Shown one piece after another: positions 10,337 to 19,228 of a stretch of DNA of 64,000 nucleotides. Each line of letters begins with the position of its first letter. Positions within the stretch are counted from its first letter, which is position 1. This DNA comes from Ohessyouella blattaphilus (lineage in GTDB: Bacteria; Bacillota; Clostridia; Lachnospirales; Lachnospiraceae), in NCBI RefSeq assembly GCF_024721265.1, contig NZ_JAMXOC010000009.1, forward strand, positions 36,193 through 100,192, given 5' to 3'. The position numbers and the translations under genes were made by a program. The notes beneath the pieces were generated by a model that was given only the letters and a program-made list of their open reading frames with translations, searched no databases and had not been told where the DNA came from.

Positions 10337-11734
10337 ATGTATAAATCAAAGCAAATATTAATATCTAAGAGGAAAGAGCCAGAACTATATACTTACCTTG
10401 AAGACTTAGGATTTCTTGCTAAGAGTCTTTACAATGCGTCTTTGTTTCGTATACGACAAAACTTCACCGGCAGAAGGAAAGAAGTTCTTTCAGAAAATGA
10501 AGAGTTTGTAGCAGAAGAAATCAGGCAAGTCTTAAGTCGTTATCCCCATCTGCAAAAGCCTAAGTCTGTACTTACTTATACCTTCCTTGAGAAGTTAATG
10601 CGAGTAACCGAGAATCCAGATTTCTTTGCAGGACTTCCCATGCAAAGTGCGCAGGCGGTAGTTAAGCAAGCTGTTACGGATTTTAATAACTGGTTAGCAG
10701 CTAAGAAGGACTACGGGAATAATTCCCATAAATACTTAGGGGAGCCGCAGATGCCAAGATATAAGAAGGGAGAGTTCTGCTCCTTTCTTTTTACAAATCA
10801 AGACTGTGTTCTTTACGCCAGGGAAGATTGCACCGAAGGCGCTAACCTTAAGTTCCCTAAGAAGAAAGGACATTATCTTCTGGCAAGTTTGCCATTAGAT
10901 GCCAAGCTAAAGATGGTTCAGGTTTCTCGGTGTTACGATTCTTATAAGCTTGGCATTGTACTAGAATTTCCAGTACTAGAAGTCTGTACCGGCGAAAGAG
11001 TGGCAGCCATTGATTTTGGGATTAACAATCTTGCAACCATAGTATCCACAGGTGATATTTGCCAAGTATACAAGGGCGGGATTATCAAATCAAAGAATCA
11101 ATGGTTTAATAAAGAACGAGCTAGGCTTACATCCATTATGACAAAAGGACATCAAGTAAAGCAAAGAGTGTCCTCAAGGCGACTTACGAGGTTAAGTAAA
11201 GATCGCCATTTATTTATCCAAGACTACTTTCACAAAGTAAGTAGGGATATCGTCAACGCCTGTGTAAAGGATGGCGTAGGAACGCTAATTCTTGGAGTTA
11301 ATCAGGGATGGAAGCAAGAAGCAAATCTAGGAAAGGCAATGAATCAGTCCTTTACCCAGATTCCTCTAGGCATACTTAAAGAAATGATACGCTACAAAGC
11401 CGAGTGGGCAGGAATCTCTGTGTACGAACAGGAAGAATCTTATACATCAAAAGCAGATTTTCTGTCGAGTGATGTCATGCCCGTATATTCCCAAAGGCAG
11501 GCAGATAGTCCTTTGACGATTTTTAGCGGTAAGCGAATCAAAAGGGGGTTATATGCTTCTGGTTCAGGTGTCATTTTAAATGCGGATGTAAACGCTGCGG
11601 CTAACATAATGAGAAAAGCGATTCCAACATCTTCTCTAGAGCTAAAACGAGAAACATTAGAATCGCCTAAGGTTATTAATCTTCGAGATTTAAACTGTAA
11701 AAGTATTCCGGTCAAACGGATAGTGGCGGCATGA
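10337..11734 (+). CDS. tnpB: TnpB, RNA-guided nuclease of the IS200/IS605 element (no zinc finger)
   Basis: TnpB proteins are RuvC nucleases guided by an omega-RNA from the element's right end. 465 residues, full length. RuvC-I is AAIDFGINNLATIV (Asp about 226), RuvC-II is the Glu in EQEESYTSKADF (about 366-367), RuvC-III is NADVNAAANIM (Asp about 417), so all three acidic residues are present. The usual CxxC...CxxC zinc ribbon between RuvC-II and III is absent; FSGKRIKRGLYASGSG stands there with no cysteines, as in a known TnpB sub-branch. ATG 10337 has AGAGGT 9 bases upstream. No frameshift is visible, so the gene may still be under selection although tnpA is broken. Confidence 0.9.
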   Translation: MYKSKQILISKRKEPELYTYLEDLGFLAKSLYNASLFRIRQNFTGRRKEVLSENEEFVAEEIRQVLSRYPHLQKPKSVLTYTFLEKLMRVTENPDFFAGLPMQSAQAVVKQAVTDFNNWLAAKKDYGNNSHKYLGEPQMPRYKKGEFCSFLFTNQDCVLYAREDCTEGANLKFPKKKGHYLLASLPLDAKLKMVQVSRCYDSYKLGIVLEFPVLEVCTGERVAAIDFGINNLATIVSTGDICQVYKGGIIKSKNQWFNKERARLTSIMTKGHQVKQRVSSRRLTRLSKDRHLFIQDYFHKVSRDIVNACVKDGVGTLILGVNQGWKQEANLGKAMNQSFTQIPLGILKEMIRYKAEWAGISVYEQEESYTSKADFLSSDVMPVYSQRQADSPLTIFSGKRIKRGLYASGSGVILNADVNAAANIMRKAIPTSSLELKRETLESPKVINLRDLNCKSIPVKRIVAA

Positions 11735-11888
11735 GACCGCCTTCATGGCACGAACAGCCTGTACAATACAGGTTCGAAAGACGAAAGTGTTACGGCTAGT
11801 AAAGTAAGTCGAAGACTTACATCCTTGTTTGCACTTCGGTGCACAAGATACCACTTCCAAGCATAGACACCCCGAGTTGGTTATTCAT
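11720..11888 (+). ncRNA. Probable omega-RNA / right end of the IS605 element
   Basis: From the last codons of tnpB onward, the DNA folds into successive hairpins: GTAAGTC-GAA-GACTTAC near 11803-11819, and TGCAC-TTCG-GTGCA near 11830-11843 with a stable UUCG loop. A CCAA...TTGG pair closes near the right end. In characterised TnpB systems the guide RNA covers exactly this region and its 3' end spans the junction with flanking DNA. Here the flank is the leader of the MATE gene. Boundaries are approximate and no promoter is needed, since tnpB transcription supplies it. Confidence 0.6.
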
Positions 11889-11911
11889 GCTATATGGCAG
11901 GAGGAAATGAA

Positions 11912-13288
11912 ATGTCACAAGAAATACAAAAAGAAAATAAGATGGGAACTATGCCCATCCCCAAATTACTAGTCAGCATGTCGTTACCGATTATGCTTTC
12001 CATGCTCGTTCAAGCGCTCTATAACATCGTCGATAGTATGTTTGTTGCCCGCTTAAGCGAAGATGCACTGACAGCGGTATCCTTAGTCTTCCCCATTCAG
12101 AACCTAATGATTGCGGTGGCCGCCGGTACCGGTGTAGGTATCAACGCTCTCTTATCTAGACACTTAGGTGAAAAACAAGCAGAAAAAGCCAATGTAACTG
12201 CAAGAAACGGTATCTTTCTTGGGTTTTTAAGCTTTGTGGCCTTCGCCGTTATCTGTGGACTAGGAGCCAACTTCTTTCTCAGTACTCAGACTAACCATGA
12301 AGGCATTGTGGAGATGGGAAGCACATACATGCGTTATATCTCTGTCTTTTCCATTGGTATCTTCTTAGAGATTACCTTTGAGCGCTTACTCCAGTCAACA
12401 GGACGAACCTTTTATACCATGATTACTCAGGGAATAGGGGCCATTATTAACATCATTCTCGACCCCATTTTAATCTTCGGTTACTTCGGCTTTCCTAAAT
12501 TAGGGGTATCCGGTGCTGCTATTGCCACCATTATTGGACAGATTATCGCCGCTTGCTTAGCTATCTACTTTAACCTCGCTAAGAATAAAGAACTAAACCT
12601 AAACATGCGCAAGTTTCGTCCTCACGGTCAAACGATTCTCAATATCTACAAAGTTGGTCTGCCTTCCATTATTATGCAGTCCATCGGCTCTGTCATGACC
12701 TTTGGCCTAAACAAGATCCTGTTACTCTTCTCTTCTACCGCCGCTGCGGTACTAGGAATTTACTTTAAGCTTCAGAGCTTTATCTTTATGCCGATCTTTG
12801 GACTGAATAACGGTATGATTCCCATCATCGCCTACAATTACGGTGCCCGCAATCCAAAGCGTATCAAAGAAACCATTAAAATCAGCGCAATGATTGCGAT
12901 CACGATTATGTTGATCGGTATTTTAGCCTTCCAGTTTGGTACCGAGCCAATTTTGACCAACTTATTCTTCGCTTCTGACCAAATGTTAGAAATCGGTGTT
13001 CCTGCTCTGCGGACGATCAGTATCAGTTTTATCTTTGCTGGTTTTTGTATTATTACTTCCGCCACTTTCCAAGCACTAGGAAATGGACTGTACAGTCTGC
13101 TGATATCCTTCGTTAGACAGCTAATTTTCATTCTCCCTATGGCTTATATCTTTGCCAAGCTTATCGGTCTAAGCGCCGTTTGGTGGTCGATTCCCCTAGC
13201 GGAAATCGTATCGGTAATAATGTGTACCTTTTTACTAAAACGGGTCTTCCGGTTACAGATTAAGCCTTTAGAAGAACCACAAAAATAG
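11912..13288 (+). CDS. MATE-family efflux transporter
   Basis: Twelve-helix Na+ or H+ coupled multidrug/toxin exporter of the MATE/DinF superfamily. 458 residues from ATG 11912, chosen because AGGAGG lies 7 bases before it (an upstream ATG at 11894 does not have one). Two similar six-helix halves are visible, beginning PIPKLLVSMSLPIMLSMLVQ and LPSIIMQSIGSVMTF. Unlike most neighbours it is on the plus strand. Only about 24 bases separate it from the IS605 right end, with no promoter seen there, so it is probably read from the tnpB transcript. Confidence 0.92.
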   Translation: MSQEIQKENKMGTMPIPKLLVSMSLPIMLSMLVQALYNIVDSMFVARLSEDALTAVSLVFPIQNLMIAVAAGTGVGINALLSRHLGEKQAEKANVTARNGIFLGFLSFVAFAVICGLGANFFLSTQTNHEGIVEMGSTYMRYISVFSIGIFLEITFERLLQSTGRTFYTMITQGIGAIINIILDPILIFGYFGFPKLGVSGAAIATIIGQIIAACLAIYFNLAKNKELNLNMRKFRPHGQTILNIYKVGLPSIIMQSIGSVMTFGLNKILLLFSSTAAAVLGIYFKLQSFIFMPIFGLNNGMIPIIAYNYGARNPKRIKETIKISAMIAITIMLIGILAFQFGTEPILTNLFFASDQMLEIGVPALRTISISFIFAGFCIITSATFQALGNGLYSLLISFVRQLIFILPMAYIFAKLIGLSAVWWSIPLAEIVSVIMCTFLLKRVFRLQIKPLEEPQK

Positions 13289-13292
13289 TCAA

Positions 13293-13340
13293 AAAAGCGA
13301 CCACTTCTTTATCTTCTAAGAAGTTGGTCGCTATTTTATT
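13293..13340. terminator. Bidirectional terminator between MATE and flavin reductase genes
   Basis: AGCGACCACTTCTT and AAGAAGTTGGTCGCT pair with one bulged base, with an A run before and a T-rich run after. It serves the MATE gene on the plus strand and the flavin reductase on the minus strand, whose stop codon lies within it. Confidence 0.85.
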
Positions 13341-13902
13341 TCTTTTTCACACTGTGGCCAAAACCACCCAGCTTTTCTCCCAAGGTATAGTACTCTCCGT
13401 GGGAATAAGCGATTAGTCCCGTCTCATTTAAGGCAAAGCGACCGCTCTCTTCCATATACCGAGGGTCAATCTGTACTCCGACCACCTCTGCTAAGAACAT
13501 ATGGTGCGATCCTAACTCCTTAATCTCCGTCACTTTACACTCGATATTAACGGGAGATTCGCCAATCGTAGGCGCATAGCTTAGATTCTCGGCCTTCCCT
13601 CTAGTCAGCCCCATCTCGGCAAACTTATCGAAGTCTCGGCCAGAACGTACGCCGCACCAGTCTGTAGCTATGGCAAGCGCTTCCGTAGTCAGGTTAATCA
13701 CAAACTCTCCACTTTCCTTTATCAGGTTATAGGAATATCGCTCTGGCCTGACAGAAATATACGCATATGGCGGATTCGTACACACCGTTCCCGTCCAGGC
13801 GATGGTAATTATATTATCGTTTCCCGCCTTATCAGCGGTACTCACCATAACCGCCGGCAAAGGATAGACCATATTGCCCGGCTTCCATAATTCTTTTTTC
13901 AT
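13336..13902 (-). CDS. Flavin reductase family protein (FMN-binding split barrel)
   Basis: Small flavoprotein of the flavin reductase-like family (FMN-binding split barrel); 188 residues. The opening KPGNMVYPLPAVMVSTADKA and the core NIITIAWTGTVCTNPPYAYISVRPERYS are typical, including the Cys-x-Asn-Pro-Pro and the RPERYSYNLI flavin-site stretch. It probably reduces FMN or acts as an electron carrier; the partner is unknown. ATG 13902 is preferred to the GTG at 13905 because GGGGG lies 8 bases before it. It begins 12 bases after the pyrophosphatase gene, and the two may be cotranscribed. Confidence 0.85.
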   Translation of the reverse strand: MKKELWKPGNMVYPLPAVMVSTADKAGNDNIITIAWTGTVCTNPPYAYISVRPERYSYNLIKESGEFVINLTTEALAIATDWCGVRSGRDFDKFAEMGLTRGKAENLSYAPTIGESPVNIECKVTEIKELGSHHMFLAEVVGVQIDPRYMEESGRFALNETGLIAYSHGEYYTLGEKLGGFGHSVKKK

Positions 13903-13914
13903 CACTTATACCCC

Positions 13915-15552
13915 CTACTGTTGTAACGCCTCGATAACCGCTGGCGTCACTTGCTTCTTCCGGGAAACCACACCCTTTAAGATGACGTCTTCCGCATCTT
14001 CGGCTAGCTCAAAAGAAGCGATCAAAAGCTCTTTCGCGCCTTTACCGGCACAGATAACAAGGGAGGTCTCCTCCACAATATTGGTTAACATCAGGTACAA
14101 TAAGGACAGTTTCTTCTTCTCTAAGACCTTCTCCATTATCGGCTCCACCTTCTGGCGAATATCCGCTAACTCTTCCGAACTCATAGAGCTACACTGACCG
14201 ATGCCAAAGGTTGTCTTATCTACAGTAAACTGCTTAAAGTCTAACGTGACAATCTCTTCTGGGCTCTTGTCATTTAAGGCGCTACCAGCTTTAAACATCG
14301 CCTTTGCCATCTCTGCCATATCGATTCCTGCAAGACCAGCGAGTCTTTTCGCCGTCAGTTCATCTACCGGTGTACAGGTCGGCGAACGAAAGAGCAAGGT
14401 GTCGGAGATGATAGCGGCGCAGAGAAGTCCTGCCGTGGTTTGATCCGGAACGATTCCGTGCTCATCGTACATCTGGGAGACGATAGTCGCCGTACAGCCT
14501 ACTGGCTGATTCCGAAAATAGACCGGATTCATAGTTTCAATACTGGCCAAACGGTGATGATCGATAATTTCTAGAATCTCCGCTTCGCCAATTCCTTCGA
14601 TTGCTTGGGATTTTTCATTATGATCCACAAGAATCACTTTCTTTTTCCGAGAGTTCATAAAGCGTCTCCGGGAAATAAAGCCCTTAAAACGCCCTGACTT
14701 ATCAAGTATTGGAAAGTCTCGAAACTTTTTGCTGGCCATCACTTCCTTAATGTCATCGACATATTCATTCATTCGAAAGCTGACAAAGGGACCCTTACTC
14801 ATAAATTGCTTTACCGGAATACTCTGGTTAATCAGACGAACCGCATTGAAGCTATCAAAAGCGGTCCGAATAATGACAATGCACTTCTCTTCCGCTAGGG
14901 CTCGGACCTCTTCCGAGACCTGAGCGTTGCCACAAACCACCATACAGCTTACATCCTCTTCTACCGCACAGCGCTGGGCATCTTCACGGTTGCCCACAAT
15001 CACCAAATCATCCTTCTCCACAAACTCGGCAATGCGTTCTGTATCCGAAGTCCCGATTGCCACCTTACCTGCCATAAACTTCCCGTGGGGGTTTCCCGTT
15101 AACACTTCTCCGTCTAGGGTCTGAGCAATCGTTTTATACTGAGTGCCGGCATCTGCCAAAGACGAATTTTCATATACATCCATATACGATCTGGCAATAT
15201 CTCCTGTAGAGATAATCCCTACCAATTCTTCACCTTCAAGAACCGGTAAGGCCTTGACATTTTCCTGCTTCATTTGCTGCCATGCTTCTCTAATGGAAAC
15301 TCTGGGAGACACTCCGGTGATATCGTGAATATCAATATCCTTTACCTGCAAGCGTACATTCGCCAAAGTAGACGGTGCCTTCACCTTAAATTTGTTTAGT
15401 ACGTAAGCCGTCTCATCATTAATGTGACCGGCCTTTTTGGGCAGGTATTCATTGTCGCTAATTAAGTTCTTTAAGTTGGCATAAGCGATTGCCGAGCAGA
15501 TAGAATCGGTATCCGGATTCTTATGACCAACTACGTATATTACTTTACTCAT
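13915..15552 (-). CDS. Mn-dependent inorganic pyrophosphatase with CBS and DRTGG domains
   Basis: DHH-family (family II) pyrophosphatase that hydrolyses PPi, with a built-in nucleotide sensor. 545 residues. The DHH catalytic domain is split: N-terminal GHKNPDTDSICSAIAYA (1-70), then CBS motif 1 (about 75-130), a DRTGG-like domain (about 130-245), CBS motif 2 (about 250-305), then VDHNEKSQ, IIDHHRLAS and the DHHA2 domain. In characterised clostridial enzymes AMP and ADP inhibit through the CBS pair and diadenosine polyphosphates activate when DRTGG is present; I infer the same here. Length and domain order fit the long CBS-PPase class. Confidence 0.92.
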   Translation of the reverse strand: MSKVIYVVGHKNPDTDSICSAIAYANLKNLISDNEYLPKKAGHINDETAYVLNKFKVKAPSTLANVRLQVKDIDIHDITGVSPRVSIREAWQQMKQENVKALPVLEGEELVGIISTGDIARSYMDVYENSSLADAGTQYKTIAQTLDGEVLTGNPHGKFMAGKVAIGTSDTERIAEFVEKDDLVIVGNREDAQRCAVEEDVSCMVVCGNAQVSEEVRALAEEKCIVIIRTAFDSFNAVRLINQSIPVKQFMSKGPFVSFRMNEYVDDIKEVMASKKFRDFPILDKSGRFKGFISRRRFMNSRKKKVILVDHNEKSQAIEGIGEAEILEIIDHHRLASIETMNPVYFRNQPVGCTATIVSQMYDEHGIVPDQTTAGLLCAAIISDTLLFRSPTCTPVDELTAKRLAGLAGIDMAEMAKAMFKAGSALNDKSPEEIVTLDFKQFTVDKTTFGIGQCSSMSSEELADIRQKVEPIMEKVLEKKKLSLLYLMLTNIVEETSLVICAGKGAKELLIASFELAEDAEDVILKGVVSRKKQVTPAVIEALQQ

Positions 15553-15638
15553 TTCCTGTCTAACTCCTTATTCTTTCAAGGTTACCTTATAAGTTTGCCT
15601 TTTTTTATTATTTTCGTCAACCACATTTTGCAATTATA

Positions 15639-15647
15639 TGATATACT
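15639..15647 (+). promoter_or_regulatory. Extended -10 promoter of the S1-domain gene
   Basis: TGATATACT: a TATACT hexamer (15642-15647) with TGA before it, in an AT-rich stretch, 48 bases upstream of the ATG. No good -35 is seen at 17 bases. Confidence 0.45.
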
Positions 15648-15694
15648 ATTAAAATATACGCTATAAAGATAAACGAAGAGAGGTAATAAAAACC

Positions 15695-16399
15695 ATGAGT
15701 GATGAAATCAAAAACGAAGAATTAAATGAAGAAACAACCACAATGGCGGACTTAGAGGATCATTTCGATGATGCAAATCCTTGGAATCGTCTACAGAAAT
15801 ATATGGAGGACAAAACGGTCCTAAATATCAAAGTTGAAGGTGTTGTAAACGGCGGCGTGATCGCTCACGTTGAAGGAATTCGCGGCTTTATCCCGGCTTC
15901 CAAGCTCTCACTTTCCTATGTGGAAGATTTAGAAACGTATCTCCTTAAAGAGATGGAAGTCCAAGTAATCGATGTAAACCAAGCAGAAAATCGCTTAGTC
16001 TTATCGGCAGTGGAGATTCTTAAAAAGAAAAAACAAGAAGAGCAAGCGAAAAAGCTTGAAGACGTAAAAGTTGGTTCCGTAACCACTGGAACCGTCGACA
16101 GCCTTCAGACATACGGCGCTTTCGTTGTCTTAGAAAACGGTCTCTCTGGCCTCGTCCACGTTTCTCAAATCAGCCGTAAGCGGGTGAAATCACCAGCTGA
16201 CGTTCTGAAAAAGGGCGACAAGGTAGACGTTAAAATCATCGGCATTAAAGATGGCAAAATCAGCTTAAGCATGAAGGCTCTTGAGCCAGGCGGTGATGAC
16301 GGTTACGAACGAGAAGAAAACTTTAAAGTAGATATCCCGAAAGCCGAAGACATTAGCCTTAACATGGGCGATTTATTTAAAGATATTAAATTAGACTAG
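15695..16399 (+). CDS. S1 RNA-binding domain protein (two S1 domains)
   Basis: RNA-binding protein related to ribosomal protein S1; 234 residues. After an acidic N-terminus (about 1-40), S1 domain 1 (about 45-110) starts KVEGVVNGGVIAHVEGIRGF, and S1 domain 2 (about 126-190) starts VGSVTTGTVDSLQTYGAFVV and contains GLSGLVHVSQIS. Two domains are far fewer than in full S1 (four to six), so this is the short Firmicutes S1-like protein that may bind mRNA or the ribosome rather than a true S1. ATG 15695 has AGAGGT upstream. It has its own promoter and terminator. Confidence 0.85.
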   Translation: MSDEIKNEELNEETTTMADLEDHFDDANPWNRLQKYMEDKTVLNIKVEGVVNGGVIAHVEGIRGFIPASKLSLSYVEDLETYLLKEMEVQVIDVNQAENRLVLSAVEILKKKKQEEQAKKLEDVKVGSVTTGTVDSLQTYGAFVVLENGLSGLVHVSQISRKRVKSPADVLKKGDKVDVKIIGIKDGKISLSMKALEPGGDDGYEREENFKVDIPKAEDISLNMGDLFKDIKLD

Positions 16400-16406
16400 T
16401 CAAAAA

Positions 16407-16437
16407 AGAGAATTCCGCCCGGAATTCTCTTTTTTTC
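16407..16437. terminator. Bidirectional terminator between the S1-domain gene and nadE
   Basis: Perfect 10-bp stem AGAGAATTCC / GGAATTCTCT with a 4-base loop, flanked by A6 on the left and T7 on the right. It can stop transcription from both sides. Confidence 0.93.
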
Positions 16438-16438
16438 T

Positions 16439-18334
16439 TTATATACTAAACCCATCGCTTACTGCATCACTAGGCATTCGCCAGTCTCCTCTTGGAGACA
16501 AGGCCACACTTCCCACTTTTACCCCATCTGGTAAGCAAGACCGCTTAAACTGCTGGCTAAAAAATCTTCTTGTAAAGATTTTAAGCCACTTCCGGATAGT
16601 TTCTTCTTCATATTCACCGGCAAAGGCTAGTTTAGCGATGCGCAGGATTTTCTCCGTATCATACCCAAAGCGCAAGAAATAATAGAGAAAGAAATCATGA
16701 AGCTCATAAGGGCCAACTAAATCCTCGGTCTTCTGGACTATTTCACCATCTTTTGCCGGAATCAGCTCTGGACTAACCGGAGTATCCACGATATCAAGGA
16801 GTACCTTCGCCATCTTCTCATCCTCCCAGACACCCGCATAATACGTCACCAAATGCCGCACTAAGGTTTTGGGAATACTAGCATTTACCCCATACATCGA
16901 CATATGATCCCCGTTATAGGTCGCCCAGCCAAGAGCAAGCTCTGACATATCGCCAGTACCGATTACTAAGCCACCTTCTTGATTGGCCACATCCATCAAG
17001 ACCTGGGTCCGTTCTCTGGCCTGAGAGTTCTCATAGGTTACATCGTGAAGCTCAGGGTCCTGATTAATATCTGCAAAGTGCTGAAGAACCGCCTCCTTAA
17101 TATTGATTTCCCGTAAGGTCGCTCCCATTCCTTTTACCAGTTCACAGGCATTCTGATAGGTGCGATCCGTAGTTCCAAAGGCTGGCATGGTAATGGCGAT
17201 AATCCCTTTTTTATCTAACTCTAGGTAATCAAAGGCTTTCGCTACTACCATTAGCGCTAAGGTGGAGTCAAGGCCACCAGAAATCCCTAAGACCACCTTT
17301 TTGCCGCCGATATGACGTAGCCGCTTACAAAGACCACGAGCTTGAAGCTCCAAAATCTCTTCACAGCGACAATTCATTTCCGTCTGGTCCATCGGTACAA
17401 AGGGCAAGCGCTTAAACGTACGGCTAAGCACCGTTTCTGTAAACTCAATCTCAAAAGGAATGCGCTTTAACACCCTCTGACCACTCATTTGAAAAGTCGT
17501 ATTCTTCTGGCGCTCTGTTAGTATCCGCTTCGTATCGATTTCTGTATAAGTAATCCCTTCTACAAAACGCTCGCCTTCTGCTAAAAGACTGCCGTTTTCC
17601 GCAATTAAGTTATGTCCACCAAAGACCACATCTGTCGTAGACTCACCATTACCAGCGTTAGCATAGAGATACCCACAGATAATCCGAGCCGCCTGTCCCT
17701 TTACTAGCTCTTCACGGTAGGCCTCTTTTCCCACCAACTCATTACTAGCCGATAGATTCGCAATTACCGTAGCCCCTTCTAAGGCCATTTCAATACTAGG
17801 GGGAATCGGCGACCACAAATCCTCGCATATTTCGGCCCCAACAATCAAACCCTCTATTTTAGACGCGCAAAACAAAAGCTTAGCCCCAAAAGGTACCACT
17901 TCCCCTTCAAAGGGAATCTCACGAGGTTCACTAGGGCCTTCGGCAAACTGGCGCATCTCATAAAACTCGCCGTAATTCGGTAGAAAAGACTTGGTCACAA
18001 AGCCTAAAATACGGCCGTGATTAAGAGCCGCCGCCACATTATAGAGCTCCCCTTCTACGGCTAAAGGTAGCCCCACAAAGATTAACGCATCTACTGACTT
18101 CGTCGCTTCGGCTACCCGCATAAGCCCTTCTCTAGCATTTCGTAATAACCGCTCCTGAAAGAATAGATCGCCACAGGTATAAGAAGTTAAATTAAGCTCG
18201 GGAAAGACGATTACCTTGGCGCCCGCCGCTCCGGCTTCTAAGGTTCTTTTAATCGTTTCTTCTACGTTAAAACCAACATCTGCCACCCTCACTTCTGGAG
18301 TGACGCAGGCTACTTTTACAAATCCATCCTTCAT
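16439..18334 (-). CDS. nadE: Glutamine-dependent NAD+ synthetase
   Basis: Makes NAD+ from deamido-NAD+, ATP and glutamine. 631 residues, the long form. The N-terminal nitrilase-like amidase (about 1-290) has the Glu-Lys-Cys triad in VFPELNLTSYTC, VTKSFLPNYGEFYE and GAEICEDLW. The synthetase domain (about 325-600) has the PPi-loop VLGISGGLDSTLALMV and GTGDMSELALGWATYNGD. ATG 18334 sits 8 bases after GGAGG, which overlaps the hslO stop codon, so the two are translationally close. Probably the last gene of a methyltransferase-hslO-nadE operon. Confidence 0.97.
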   Translation of the reverse strand: MKDGFVKVACVTPEVRVADVGFNVEETIKRTLEAGAAGAKVIVFPELNLTSYTCGDLFFQERLLRNAREGLMRVAEATKSVDALIFVGLPLAVEGELYNVAAALNHGRILGFVTKSFLPNYGEFYEMRQFAEGPSEPREIPFEGEVVPFGAKLLFCASKIEGLIVGAEICEDLWSPIPPSIEMALEGATVIANLSASNELVGKEAYREELVKGQAARIICGYLYANAGNGESTTDVVFGGHNLIAENGSLLAEGERFVEGITYTEIDTKRILTERQKNTTFQMSGQRVLKRIPFEIEFTETVLSRTFKRLPFVPMDQTEMNCRCEEILELQARGLCKRLRHIGGKKVVLGISGGLDSTLALMVVAKAFDYLELDKKGIIAITMPAFGTTDRTYQNACELVKGMGATLREINIKEAVLQHFADINQDPELHDVTYENSQARERTQVLMDVANQEGGLVIGTGDMSELALGWATYNGDHMSMYGVNASIPKTLVRHLVTYYAGVWEDEKMAKVLLDIVDTPVSPELIPAKDGEIVQKTEDLVGPYELHDFFLYYFLRFGYDTEKILRIAKLAFAGEYEEETIRKWLKIFTRRFFSQQFKRSCLPDGVKVGSVALSPRGDWRMPSDAVSDGFSI

Positions 18335-18337
18335 CTC

Positions 18338-19222
18338 TTACGCCTCCTTATCGCTATAATCCAAAATTCCCTGGAGGTCTTCCGGAGTATAGGTATAAGC
18401 CGTATTACAAAAATGACACTTCACTTCAATATCTTCATCATCTGCAATCATTTCTTCAATATCTTCTCTGGCAATACTCGCTACTGCCGCGGCTACTTTT
18501 TCCTTATTACAGTCGCAGTAGAACTTTACAGGCATCTCTCCTTGCACCACTAGCTCTAGCTCTCCTAATACCTGCTGGGCTAGTTCCACCGGCGTCATTC
18601 CCTCATCTAAGTACTGAGTAACCGAATTCATCTTGCCGATATTCGCTTCTAAGGTACTGATGGTCTCTTCTGAAGCAAAAGGCATTAGCTGAATGATAAA
18701 GCCACCGGCGTGGCGAACCGTGTTATCCTTATTCATTAAGACGCCTAAGCCCACTGAAGAAGGTACTTGCTCAGAATTGGCAAAATAATACGTCAAATCA
18801 TCACCGATTTCGCTGCTGACGAGAATCGTCTGTCCCGAATAAGGCTCTTTCAGTCCCAAATCCTTCACTACCGATAAAAGCCCAATACCAACGGCACCAC
18901 CTACGTCTAATTTGCCGTTCTTTGGCGGAAGCATAACTTCTGGATTACCTACGTAGCCCTTAACCTCGCCTCTGGCATTTGCCGTTACCGTCAGCCCATT
19001 GATAGGACCATCTGCATGAATCTGAAGCGTCAACACATCGCTATCATTCTTCATCATACTGCCCATCATAAGCGCTCCTGTCATCAAGCGACCTAACGCC
19101 GCTGTCGCTACTGGACTTAGACCGTGACGTTCTCTAGCTTCTTCTACCGTTGCTTTGGTGTAAGCGGCAAACACGCGAATCTCGCCACCTGCTGCAGTTC
19201 CTCTAATCATATAATCGTTCAT
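18338..19222 (-). CDS. hslO: Redox-regulated chaperone Hsp33
   Basis: Holdase chaperone switched on by oxidation and zinc loss. 294 residues. The C-terminal redox switch is intact with four Cys ligands: CDC in FYCDCNKEK and CHFC in VKCHFCNTAY. The body shows DGPINGLTVTANARGEVKGY and ALMMGSMMKNDSD, typical Hsp33 blocks. The gene starts 6 bases after the methyltransferase gene and runs directly into nadE. Confidence 0.97.
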   Translation of the reverse strand: MNDYMIRGTAAGGEIRVFAAYTKATVEEARERHGLSPVATAALGRLMTGALMMGSMMKNDSDVLTLQIHADGPINGLTVTANARGEVKGYVGNPEVMLPPKNGKLDVGGAVGIGLLSVVKDLGLKEPYSGQTILVSSEIGDDLTYYFANSEQVPSSVGLGVLMNKDNTVRHAGGFIIQLMPFASEETISTLEANIGKMNSVTQYLDEGMTPVELAQQVLGELELVVQGEMPVKFYCDCNKEKVAAAVASIAREDIEEMIADDEDIEVKCHFCNTAYTYTPEDLQGILDYSDKEA

Positions 19223-19228
19223 TATTAT

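Larger units (their letters stand above)
9915..11888 (+). mobile_element. IS200/IS605-family element with decayed tnpA and intact tnpB
   Basis: Divergent tnpA remnant (minus) and tnpB (plus) with structured DNA at both ends, the IS605 arrangement. Similar 11-base words lie near both ends: TACCACGTCCA at 9920-9930 and TACCACTTCCA at 11849-11859, each beside a possible subterminal hairpin. Exact boundaries cannot be fixed, because this family has no terminal inverted repeats and makes no target duplication; the ends given are approximate. Since the HUH transposase has an internal deletion, the copy probably cannot move without help. Confidence 0.75.

Noticed and set aside
11440..11715. Minus-strand frame inside tnpB
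   Set aside because: Antisense shadow; the plus-strand RuvC motifs explain the region.
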